The position numbers and the translations under genes were made by a program. Under the pieces are notes generated by a model that had not been told where the DNA came from, did not search any database, and saw only the letters and a program-made list of their open reading frames with translations. 64,000 nucleotides of DNA, taken from Branchipolynoe longqiensis (taxonomy: Eukaryota; Annelida; Polychaeta; Phyllodocida; Polynoidae). Of the stretch, positions 22,516-31,890 are shown piece by piece. Position 1 is the first letter of the stretch. Each line of letters opens with the position of its first letter. The stretch is taken from contig CM059193.1 of assembly GCA_030323885.1 (NCBI GenBank), forward strand, positions 94,542,852 through 94,606,851. The letters are read 5' to 3'.

Positions 22516-22680
22516 GACTGTTACAGGGCGGGTGGTTAGCTTATGGCTGATGGAAGTTAATCAGCAGAAGTTGTCAAACATTTTTCTAGAGCGAGAGGCA
22601 GTGACAAGACAGTTCATCCATTGAGTGATTGAAAGCCGCCCGAGGGGAGCTGTCAAAGTGGAACCGCTTTTACTGGAACC

Positions 22681-24440
22681 GTATTGCATTTCTGTGCATT
22701 GGCTTTGTGCGCATTGCCTCTCTGCATATTGCCTTTCCGCATATTGCTTTCTGTGTAATGCCTTCCTTCACATTGCCTTTCTCTATATTGCCTTTCTGTG
22801 TATTGCCTTTCTTAACATGACCTTTCTGGTTATTGCCTTTCTCTATATTGCCTTTCTGTGTATTGCCTTTCTCTATATTGCCTTCCTGTGTATTGCCTTT
22901 GTGTGTATTGCCTTTCTGTGTATTGCCTTTCTGTGTACTGCTTTTCTGTGTACTGCCTTTCTGTGTATTGCCTTTGTCTATATTGCCTTTCTAGGTATTT
23001 CGTTTCTGTGTATTGCCTTTCTGTGTATTGCCTTTCTCTATATTGCCTTTCTGTGTATTGCCTTTCTCTATATTGCCTTTCTGTGTATTGCCTTTCTCTA
23101 TATTGCCTTTCTGTGTATTCTTCTTGTTTGCTTCTGTTATTGCCTTTCTGTGTATTGCCTTTCTCTATATTGCCTTTCTGTGTATTGCCTTTCTCTATAT
23201 TGCCTTTCTGTGTATTGCCTTTCTGTGTATTGCCTCTCTGTGTATTGCCTTTCTGTGTATTGCCTTTCTGTGTATTGCCTTTCTCTATATTGCCTTTCTG
23301 TGTATTGCCTTTCTGTGTATTGCCTTTCTGTATATTGCCTTTCTGTGTATTGCCTTTCTCTATATTGCCTTTCTGTGTATTGCCTTTCTGGGTATTGCCT
23401 TTCTGTGTATTGCCTTTCTCTATATTGCCTTTCTGTGTATTGCCTTTCTGTGTATTGCCTTTCTGTGTATTGCCTTTCTGTGTATTGCCTCTCTGTGTAT
23501 TGCCTTTCTGTGTATTGCCTTTCTGTGTATTGCCTTTCTGTGTATTGCCTTTCTGTATATTGCCTCTCTGTGTATTGCCTTTCTCTATATTGCCTTTCTG
23601 TGTATTGCCTTTCTGGGTATTGCCTTTCTGTGTACTTGCTTCTGATTGCCTTCTGTGTATTGCCTTCTTTATGCCTCTGTTATTGCCTTCTGTTGTATTG
23701 CCTTTCTCTATATTGCCTTTCTGTGTATTGCCTTTCTGTGTATTGCCTTTCTGTGTATTGCCTTTCTCTATATTGCCTTTCTGTGTATTGCCTTTCTGTG
23801 TATTGCCTTTCTCTATATTGCCTTTCTGTGTATTGCCTTTCTGGGTATTGCCTTTCTGTGTATTGCCTTTCTCTATATTGCCTTCCTGTATATTGCCTTT
23901 CTGTGTATTGCCTCTCTGTGTATTGCCTTCCTGTGTATTGCCTTTCTGTGTATTGCCTTCTGTGTAGTGCCCTTCTCTATATTGCCTTTCTGTGTATTGC
24001 CTCTGTGTATTGCCTTTCTGTGTATTGCCTTTCTCTATATTGCCTTTCTGTGTATTGCCTTTCTGTGTATTGCCTCTCTGTGTATTGCCTTCCTGTGTAT
24101 TGCCTCTCTGTGTATTGCCTCTCTGTGTATTGCCTCTCTGTGTATTGCCTTTCTGTGTATTGCCTTTCTGTGTATTGCCTTCTGTGTAGTGCCCTTCTCT
24201 ATATTGCCTTTCTATATATTGCCTTTCTGTGTATTGCCTTTCTGTTTATTGCTTTTCTCTATATTGCTTTTCTGTGTATTACCTTTCTGTGTATTGCATT
24301 TCTGCATATTAATTACCCTTCTGCATATTAATTACCTTTCTGCATATTAATTACCCTTCTTCATATTACATTTCTACATATCACCTTTCTGCATATCACC
24401 TTTCTTGATATTGCCTTTCTAAGTGTCTGTGCATTGCTTT
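22681..24440. repeat. 15/30-bp minisatellite, >100 units
   Basis: Units TATTGCCTTTCTGTG and TATTGCCTTTCTCTA. The core ends near 24300 and decays to TGCATATTAATTACC-like units. Since 15 is a multiple of 3 and no unit holds a stop, all three plus frames stay open (up to 568 codons of a CLSVY repeat). These frames are artefacts. Confidence 0.96.
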
Positions 24441-24485
24441 TCTGCACATTGTATTTATGCATAATGCCGTTCTTTTCTAAATTGA

Positions 24486-24527
24486 CCCCTGTCCTGATAT
24501 GACCATTGATGTTGCTAGGACGTAAAA
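24486..24527 (+). mobile_element. SINE1 3' tail fragment
   Basis: CCTGATATGACCATTGATGT, then TGCTAGGACGTAAAACAAC: the tail hairpin only, 5'-truncated. Confidence 0.75.
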
Positions 24528-24529
24528 CA

Positions 24530-24835
24530 ACAAACACACAATCTACAACGGCAAGTGGAGGAATAAATTATTCACAAATCTCAGAGCTGAATGTCCACAA
24601 TTTGGACTATTATATTACAGACCTAAGCTTAGAAGGCTTCAAACTCCTTTCAGAGATGGTTGCCATGGCAATAACTGCAATTCAATACACTCCGATAAGG
24701 GCGGCAATGCCAGTCATACCCAGAATACCCACCACATAATAACACCGATCGGTATAGCTAACATGAAATATGGTCAATAATACTCCGATGTTATAAATCT
24801 GCAGCATCTCCACACATTAGTCTTACGCATCACAG
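24530..24835. other. Unique DNA with an RFX X-box-like palindrome
   Basis: Non-repetitive. GTTGCCATGGCAAT at 24659-24672 matches the palindromic X-box recognised by RFX factors (often near ciliary genes). A short plus-strand frame crosses it and has no identifiable domain. Confidence 0.3.
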
Positions 24836-25097
24836 GTATATCAACAGGTATATATATTTTCAACAGGTATATATATTTTCAACAGGTATATATATTTTCA
24901 GTGGTACGGTGAGTGATCGCAATGGTCGCTGAGGCGCGGGCGGGTAGGTGGCGCCACATGGAGAGCTGAGGGTGTGGACAGCACAGACTCAACCAGCCGA
25001 TGACTGAGGATGCTGGGGAATAGATGGAATCTTCCGGCCTTATTATACTCATATAATGGTTTATACACAATATATATATATATAAATATATATATAT
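24836..25097. repeat. Short tandem repeats
   Basis: Three copies of a 21-bp unit CAGGTATATATATTTTCAA at 24836-24898, and an AT dinucleotide tract at 25066-25097. The sequence between is unique. Confidence 0.8.
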
Positions 25098-25470
25098 ACC
25101 AACTGGACCATTTCACATCATGGAGTAGGTGTATGCAATTCCTTCTTGAATGTAATTGAAAGACACCATTTTCCATACAGGTACATGCAATATTCTGAGT
25201 GGGTGGTTCGATGATTTTAAATGGGTCAAAGCCAAAGGTCCATTTGAAATCACTCCGCCCTCCCATGAGACGTAAGATGATGCCTACAAGTATGTATGTT
25301 TACAAGCATACAGAGCTATTCTCCATTCACCTATATTCCAATGAGGTCATATGGCACTCATGTCATTCAGTTGAGCCGAAGGCGCCATGTGCCAAACTAA
25401 CACGTGCCCTATAAATCACAGGCTTCGAACTGCTGCGTTGTTGGGTACATCTGCAGTTTTAGGCATCACT

Positions 25471-25480
25471 GCGCATGCGT
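25471..25480. promoter_or_regulatory. NRF1-like motif
   Basis: GCGCATGCGT, the palindromic NRF1 core common in CpG-rich housekeeping promoters. It lies 56 bp upstream of the candidate start codon at 25536. Confidence 0.35.
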
Positions 25481-25535
25481 TGGCAAGTAATACCCGCACA
25501 CAGGTACATCCGGTTAGAATGCACCAGTCTAAAAC

Positions 25536-25589
25536 ATGGTTACAGCAGCTTACCCCCGAGGCATGCCGGGAAAACGCGGCAAATTGCAG
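25536..25589 (+). CDS. Candidate first coding exon, unknown gene
   Basis: ATG in a favourable context (AAACATGG) opens an 18-codon frame (MVTAAYPRGMPGKRGKLQ) ending exactly at a strong donor, CAG|GTGAGT, at 25590. An NRF1-like site precedes it. The peptide is too short to identify. The downstream exon is not seen; the DNA to the right is a duplicated MITE-containing segment that could be intronic. The motif, start and donor are observed; the gene is inference. Confidence 0.3.
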
Positions 25590-25671
25590 GTGAGTGAGGT
25601 GAAGACCAACAAATACGCCATTAGCGTTGTGGTGGAAATTATAACTGCAAATATGGCTGGTTTCTGACCAT

Positions 25672-26102
25672 TTTCCACAACCATTTTCAATTCAGGGTTA
25701 TTTACACAAAAAATGGCTGACTTTTGAGATATTTGAAGTGCAACCATGCAAAGTTAATTTGGCAAGCATGCAAACACTCTGAAACTATATGCTTCTGCAG
25801 TAACAGGTTCTAGTAAATTGACTCAGTATTCCCTTCTGTGTGACGACAAATGATTAATATGTGCACCAGTATCTAAGTGAGATATGCAGAATAAATCTAG
25901 GCGAGTGTTTTGGTTTTGAAAATTTGATGTTTTTATCGGACTATGCAGCTTTAAGTAAATGGTTTACAAATAGCCACCGGCACACTGCACATGTGCACCA
26001 CGTACAGAACAGAACGGAACAGAACAGAACAGAACAGACCTCAAACCCACCCACTCAACACAACTGTACGCCCTTCAAAACCACCCACCCACCCGCCCTC
26101 CT
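25672..26102. repeat. Segmental duplication, copy 1 (with TTAA-MITE)
   Basis: Nearly identical to 26882-27303. It contains the right part of a minus-oriented TTAA-MITE ending at 25950 (TTAA at 25951-25954). Flanking sequence shared by both copies follows, including an AGAACAGAACAGAACAG stretch that is longer here. Confidence 0.85.
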
Positions 26103-26230
26103 GGTGGAAATTATAACTACAAATATGGCTGGTTTCTGACCGCCTCAAGCACCCGGAATGCTTTATTAACAAATCACTCACAGCCTGCTATATTAAAAAA
26201 TTACTCAGCACCACAACCGTTTCCACCACC

Positions 26231-26559
26231 GGGCATGGTGGCCGAATCGGGAGAGCATGGGCCTCGCGTGCGGGAGCTTGGGAGTTCGGCTCCCGGTCGA
26301 GTCAAACCAATGACTTATAAAATTGATACTTGCCGCTTCCTAGCCTGGCGCTCAGCATTAATAGGATAGGGCAAGAACTGGTTAGCTCAGTGTCAGGATA
26401 ATGTGACTGAGTGGGATATCGAGTCATGGTGCTGGTGCCGTGATTTCCCAGTGGGGCAGAACTATGAAGTCGCCATGAGTGTGCACTGTCACAAGTCAGT
26501 ACCTCTCCTGATATGACCTTAGATGTTGCCAGGGCGTAAAAGTCCAACAACGAACCAAC
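26231..26559 (+). mobile_element. SINE1 copy with variant head
   Basis: Full-length SINE1 with the GGTGGCCGAATCGG head subtype also seen at 2089. A diverged SINE1-head-like remnant (minus) follows at 26566-26640. Confidence 0.85.
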
Positions 26560-26740
26560 TTTGGTTTAACTCGCCCAGGGACCAAACTGAGGACCTCTCG
26601 GGCGGGAAGAGGGCGGCCTGCCTGCTCGGCTATCCTGTCTTGCTCAGCTACACCTAACTGTAGAGCTCGTAGGGAACCTGGGTCAGCTGGCATTAAACTA
26701 CTCTTTATAATGTTTACAAGGGCAGTCCTGCTTTTGTTAA

Positions 26741-27156
26741 AGTTTCATAATCCCAACGTTTTGAGTTCCTGTCATTTTCTGAAATAAATATATTAGGTTG
26801 ATCGTTATTATATACCATAGTTTAGTTGTTTTTTGTGTGCTAAATATCTTTATTCTGCCGACTAAGTCTTTTGTCAGTTCCGCAGCTATTTTCAATTCAG
26901 GGTTATTTACACAAAAAATGGCTGACTTTTGAGATATTTTAAGTGCAACCATGCAAAGTTAATTTGGCAAGCATGCAAACACCCTGAAACGATATATGCT
27001 TCTGCAGTAACAGGTTCTAGTAAATTGACTCAGTATTCCCATCTATGTGACGACAAATGATTAATATGTGCACCAGTATCTAAGTGAGATATGCAGAATA
27101 AATCTGGTGAGTGTTTTGGTTTTGAAAATTTGATGTTTTTATCGGACTATGCAGCT
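26741..27156 (-). mobile_element. TTAA-MITE copy
   Basis: 416 bp between TTAA sites at 26737-26740 and 27157-27160. The right terminus is intact (CGGACTATGCAGCT) and the left is diverged (AGTTTCATAATCCC). It is longer than the 348-bp reference because of extra sequence in the left third. Its right part is shared with the segmental duplicate at 25672-26102. Confidence 0.8.
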
Positions 27157-27303
27157 TTAAGTAAATGGTTTACAAATAGCCGCCGGCACACTGCACATGC
27201 GCACCAAGTACAGAACAGAATGGAACAGAACGGAACAGAACAGACCTCAAACCCACCCACTCAACACAACTGTACGCCCTTCAAAACCACCCACCCGCCC
27301 TCC
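26882..27303. repeat. Segmental duplication, copy 2
   Basis: Partner of 25672-26102 at about 1.2 kb offset. The MITE end and ~150 bp of flank are both shared, so the whole segment was copied rather than two independent MITE insertions occurring. Confidence 0.85.
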
Positions 27304-27350
27304 AAAACAGCAACAATACGCAATCAGCCACCCTTGCAAACCACATCAGG

Positions 27351-27671
27351 TTTGTTTATTGGGGTTTTACATCCTGGCAACATCCATGGTCATATCAGGA
27401 CTTGTGACAGTGCGCACTCATGGCGACTTGTTAGTGCTTCCCCACTGGGAGAACAGGCAACCGGCACCATGGCCCGATATCCCACTCAGTCATATTATCC
27501 TGATACTGAGCTAACCAGTCCTTGCTCTATCCTAGTAATTCCGAGTGCCAGGCTAGGTAGTGAGTGAGAAGTATCAATTTTGTAAGTCATTGGTTTGACT
27601 GGGCCAGGTATCGAACTCCCTACCTTCCACATGGGAAGCTTGCACTCTACCATTTGGCCACCGCTTGCCCT
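27351..27671 (-). mobile_element. SINE1 copy
   Basis: Near full length, tail (GGGGTTTTACATCCTGGCAA) to head (CTACCATTTGGCCACCGC). A short deletion in the tail removes the GGGTACCGA portion. Confidence 0.85.
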
Positions 27672-28013
27672 AGAAACATTCAAGCTCAGTTTTAGTCAAT
27701 TACATAACACATTTCTCTGATCAAATGAAATTTAAAATACAACCAAACCAAATTTATTGAATCAAGTAAAGAATTTTCTCTCTCTTAAATACCCGCCCGC
27801 CCCAAAATTCCCAGAAAATGTGCCTCAGAAACAAATTTATTTGTTGGGTAGTTTTCTTTGGCCTTACATGGCTTTGTTGGGTCTGTCTGTACAGAAATCG
27901 CTAAAACCATTTCGGAAATGACTTCCAAAACAAGCTCCTCAAAATAAATCAATAAATATCCGACGGACAACTTTTTTTTCCTCGAAGCAAAGCATGTTTG
28001 GAGAAGCACGCAT
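27672..28013. other. Unique AT-rich DNA
   Basis: No supported gene; a long minus-strand frame from 28492 runs through here only because the TG repeat is open. Confidence 0.5.
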
Positions 28014-28390
28014 GTGTATGTGTGTGAGTGTTTGTGTGTTTGTGTGTGTATGAGTGTGTGTCTCTGTGTGTCTGTATATGTCTGTGTGTGTCTGCATGTC
28101 TGTCTGCCTGTGTCTGTGTGTATGTGTCTGTCTGTGAGTGTGTGTGCCTGTGATTGTGTCTGTGTGTGTGTCTGTCTGTGTCTGTGAGTGTGTGTGTCTG
28201 TGATTGTGTCTGTGTGTGTGTCTATATGTCTGTCTCGTTGAGTGTGTGTGTCTGTGATTTTGTCTGTGTGTGTGTGTCTGTCTGTCTCTGTGAGTGTGTG
28301 TCTGTGAGTGTGTGTCTGTGTGTGTGTGTCTGTCTGTGTGTGTGTCTGTGATTGTGTCTGTGTGTATGTGTGTCTGTGTGTGTGGATGTC
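28014..28390. repeat. (TG/TCTG)n microsatellite
   Basis: TGTGTGTCTGTGTGTG-type repeat. Frames on both strands are Cys/Val or Thr/His low complexity. Confidence 0.95.
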
Positions 28391-28724
28391 ATTGTGTCCA
28401 TTATTAATACAGATCAAACCGCTCACAATTATTTCCCAACACAAAACGAAGCCCCCCCCCCACCCCGACCTCCCACCCCCACCCCTCACCATCGTTATGA
28501 AATGACATTCATTACGAGTTGATTTTTGTAAAGGACGACTAAAATTCCCGGTGAAAAATCACTCGGTTCGCACCAACAATTGCCGTGTCAGTAGAAAATG
28601 TCCGCAGCTCGCCAGGACCAGGTATTGGGCCACACGCAGCAAGTTATTCAACTCAGCCCCATGAATCAAGGTGGAACTAACGGTCGTATTATGACGTCAG
28701 AACCTCCCCGCCCCCACCCCCCTA
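28391..28724. other. Unique DNA with a weak start-exon-like feature
   Basis: ATG at 28598 opens MSAARQDQ, followed directly by a GTATTG donor-like site. A CRE-like TGACGTCA lies at 28693. This is too short to support a gene call. Confidence 0.2.
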
Positions 28725-28842
28725 TACATACATACATACATACATACATACATACATACATACACACACACATACACACACATATACACACACATACACA
28801 CGCACACATACACACCCACACACATACACACACACACATAGA
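28725..28842. repeat. (CATA)n/(CA)n microsatellite
   Basis: CATACATACATA passing into CACACACATA units, directly abutting a truncated SINE1. Confidence 0.95.
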
Positions 28843-29003
28843 GTGCCAGGATAATGTGATTGATTGGGATATCGGGTCATGGTGCTGGTGACCTGATTTT
28901 CAGGTGGGGCAGCACTATAAATTCACCATGAGTGCGCACTGTCACAAGTCGGTAGCCTCCCGATGTGACCTTAGATGTTGCCAGGATGTGAAACTCCAAC
29001 AAC

Positions 29004-29007
<4 letters not shown>
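28843..29007 (+). mobile_element. SINE1, 5'-truncated copy
   Basis: Distal body and tail only, joined on the left to a CATA repeat and on the right to an AC repeat (29005-29048). Confidence 0.85.
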
Positions 29008-29050
<43 letters not shown>

Positions 29051-29106
29051 ACCCAATATTTTGTGTATCCTCCTCCCCCTCCCCACACACACACTTTTGT
29101 AATTAC

Positions 29107-29213
29107 CTCCTCTGAAGGCCACCAATGAAGTCATCCAGGTTCCTCTCCTCCTCCACAGGAGAGTTCCAGTGTGAGAAAATGCGGGAAAGTTGTGCACTAC
29201 CAGCGAATGTCGT
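29107..29213 (-). CDS. Candidate internal coding exon, protein unknown
   Basis: On the minus strand an acceptor (TTTAACCAGTAGCAG) at 29214 and a donor (AGGAG|GTAATT) at 29106 bound a 107-nt stretch, open in one frame for 35 codons plus 2 nt. The peptide contains FAGSAQLSRIFSHWNSPVEE and continues ERNLDDFIGGLQR. It has balanced composition, acidic and aromatic residues, and no repeat character. The same frame meets a TAG just before the acceptor, consistent with an exon boundary. I do not recognise the protein. Neighbours are SINE1 and AC repeats, as expected of introns. Confidence 0.42.
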
Positions 29214-29510
29214 CTGCTACTGGTTAAACCACGAAACAACGCAGAACCAGCTCATTTCAGTAGTCGTCAGATCGAACCGCCACAATACACGCACTCAGGT
29301 TTTTATAATATACTAAATGTAGTTTATTCGTTGAATAATGTTTTTCGTTAGCGACAGTGCACTGGTTTTCCAGACAAACGTTACAATTGCTTGATACATA
29401 GATGGCGCCAGCAGTTGTACTTGTAAACTGCACACAGTAAACGAGCGGAATATGCACGCGTAAAGGCAACAGCTGACATTTACTAACCTTTCTGAACATA
29501 GATATGTACA

Positions 29511-29695
29511 CAGTAAAACCTCTCTAAATCGACCGACCTTGGGACCCATTTTAAGTGGTCTATTTAGGGAGGTGGTCGGCTTAGGGAGTTAGAATATGGT
29601 TACAATGGTATTGGGTATTGGTGGGACCCAAATAAAGCGATCGATATAGGGGAGTCGTCGATCTGTGGAGGTGGTCGGTTAGAGAGGTTTTACTG
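29511..29695. mobile_element. pogo/mariner-like MITE, copy 1
   Basis: 185 bp with terminal inverted repeats CAGTAAAACCTCTCTAA and its complement TTAGAGAGGTTTTACTG. The right flank is TA and the left is CA, apparently a mutated TA. It matches 37527-37719. TA targets and CAGT termini are typical of the Tc1/mariner-pogo group. Confidence 0.85.
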
Positions 29696-30066
29696 TATTT
29701 AATAACAATTATAAAAATGCAATAAATTTAAAGTAAGTATATCTTTTATTTTTTTCTAATAAAAATGACAACTGCATCCTTATATTATAAAAAATTTAAT
29801 CAAATTAAAGTAAATATATATATTTTAAATCTTTCCCATTAAGGTGACAACTGCACCCTTTCTCAGACCCAAGCTCTATGACATCTATGGACCCTCGCCA
29901 ATCCATCCCCCCCCCCCCCCCACCTCCAACCTCACCTTACCTTGTCAATCCCCACCCCGCCACCCGGGGATGACATGACGTCAGTGTGACGTCATCACCC
30001 TTAGTAACGGCTGGTATCTGGCGCGTTGGTCTAGATGTTCATTGCTGGTTTCCTGTTAAATCTCAG
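29696..30066. other. AT-rich spacer with diverged ~84-bp duplication
   Basis: AAATTTAAAGTAAGTATATC and a related stretch ~84 bp later both lead into GACAACTGCA. A poly-C tract lies near 29908-29921. No gene seen. Confidence 0.5.
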
Positions 30067-30454
30067 TTTATTTGTTGGGGTTTTAGATCGTGGCAAATTC
30101 TAAGGTCTAACACTAACAGGATGGGTACCGACTTGTGACAGTGCGCACCCATGGCGACTATATAGTGCTGCCCCACTGGGTAGATGTTGCCAGGATGTAA
30201 AGTTCCAACAGTCAACCAACCAGCCTCACTCGGTAACCAAACCACCAGCACCATGACCCAACATCCCACTCAGTCATATTATCCTGACATTGAGAAAACC
30301 AGTCCTTGCCTTATCCTATTACTGCCGAGTACCAGGGTAGGTGAGCGACAAGTATACATTTAGTAAGTCATTGGTTTGACTTGGTCAGGATTTTAACCCG
30401 CGACCTTTTCTACATGGGAAGCTTGCCAGCGCTCTCAGTCATTCGGCCATCACG
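30067..30454 (-). mobile_element. SINE1 copy with a nested SINE1 tail
   Basis: Reverse SINE1, interrupted at 30181-30223 by an oppositely oriented SINE1 tail (GATGTTGCCAGGATGTAAAG plus CAACCAACC). CCCCACTGGG (30171-30180) and CCTCACTCGG (30224-30233) look like a decayed 10-bp target duplication. Confidence 0.8.
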
Positions 30455-30722
30455 AGGATAGGGCAAGGAACGGTGGAATGAGGAAGAACGCGATTGGAAT
30501 TTTCATACTTAATCAACAAATATAACAAAAATACTTCCTCCACCACAAAGCTTTTGTTTTGACTGCACATCGTATACCAAAAGATATTAGGGGAAAATAA
30601 TCAGTCCAGACAAGTTAACGATATCACGTGACCAAACAGACCGCGTATTAAAGTCCAATTAAATAATAAAATTATGAACACCGAAGCGCTTAGCTACAGT
30701 TAAGCCCACGGATCCAACTTAA
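30455..30722. other. Spacer with SINE1-variant flank
   Basis: Starts with AGGATAGGGCAAGGAACGG and GGAATGAGGAAGAACGCG, shared with the variant element at 43946-44135; the rest is unique. Confidence 0.4.
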
Positions 30723-31812
30723 GGCCCGGTCACATACACGTTAGTGGACGTAGTTGAACATAGCGGTGGCTAAAGTAGTTGAACGTAGTTGAACGTAGTT
30801 GAACATAGTTGAACATACCGGCATCCATACTTCTCCTTGGTAATAACGTGGGTGGGCTGTGAGTTCTGATTTAATCTTTGGACATGTTCAAAAGAGCGCT
30901 ATGTTAGACGCTGAATTTGCATCTGTGATGCTAATGTACTCTAGCATACTCTAGTGTACTCTTGCATACTCTAGCGTACTTGGACGAAGCCCTGGTCACA
31001 TAGCCGTTAGTGGACCGGCATCCGTACCGTACCATACCGGCATCCGTACCGTAACATATTTATCCGTACCGTACCATAACATAACGTATGTATCCGTACC
31101 AAAACCTGCTGTACCTTAACATATTTCAACGTAGTTTAACGTACTTACACCACGTTTGACCCATGTTATGCCCCTGTCACACTACGACGCTTCTCCCGGC
31201 GATCCGTCAGCGTTGGAAATAAAATCTTGCGCGTCGAGAAACGTCAAACTTTTCGGCGGTTTGGGGGAAAAGATCGGCGTCAGCGCGGCGCGTTATGCGC
31301 GCGCCGCCAACGTGTGTCGACGCGCGAAAAAAAAAAAAAAAGTTTGGCGCGACGTCTTCATTTAACCTTAAATGTTGCTAGGGCGTAAAACAAAAACGGC
31401 CCAGTTTGCGCAACGCGTGAGCAACGACCCTCCCGCGCGCGCGCCGTCTTTCTAGCATTCCCATAACGTTATGCCGGCGCGACGCGCGCCTAACGTCCTC
31501 CTAGCGTTCTTACCCATTTCGTCCCGCGCGTTGCCGCGCGTTGGAAGTTTTGGACAGGTTCAAAACACTCAGCGACCAATAACGCGCGCCGACTTCCGGC
31601 GGCGACTCGCCGGCGACAAAGAAGTGTACCGACGTGTACCGACGCGCCCATAACGCGCCACCAGCGTGTCTCGATATTTCACCAAATATCGCCCAAAAAC
31701 ACCACACGTTGACGGGTCGCCGGCGAGAAGCGTCGTAGTGTGACAGGGGCATGAGCCTCCACTATGTTCACCTATGTTCAACTACGTCCACTAACGTGTA
31801 TGTGACCGGGGC
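30723..31812. mobile_element. Fold-back DNA element (outer)
   Basis: About 1.09 kb bounded by identical 39-bp inverted repeats (CCCGGTCACATACACGTTAG, TGGACGTAGTTGAACATAG). The left interior has short imperfect repeats (GTAGTTGAAC, CCGGCATCCGTACCGTACC) and a second, weaker terminus-like copy near 30990. No protein is encoded. A second fold-back element lies inside. Target duplication is uncertain (TTAAG against ATAAG). Confidence 0.85.
31168..31752. mobile_element. CpG-rich fold-back element (inner, nested)
   Basis: 585 bp inside the outer element with ~45-bp inverted repeats (ATGCCCCTGTCACACTACGA, CGCTTCTC, CGGCGA). The interior is extremely rich in CGCG words (GCGCGCGCCG, GGCGCGACG), unlike its surroundings. 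It holds a SINE1-tail-like fragment at 31358-31396 (TTAAATGTTGCTAGGGCGTA). Confidence 0.85.
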
Positions 31813-31890
31813 ATAAGATGATAGTGCACTTTTTTTTTTGAAGATCTAAACTGCCTATGATGGATAAGTGTGAATAGATTTGTTTTGCCG

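Noticed and set aside
22625..24350. Open frames of 568, 369 and 234 codons (CLSVY/ILPFC/YIAFL repeats)
   Set aside because: They are translations of a 15-bp satellite unit without stops in a length divisible by 3; no start context, domain or non-repeat portion supports a membrane protein.
28154..28505. Cysteine/valine-rich frames through the TG repeat
   Set aside because: Direct translation of a dinucleotide microsatellite.
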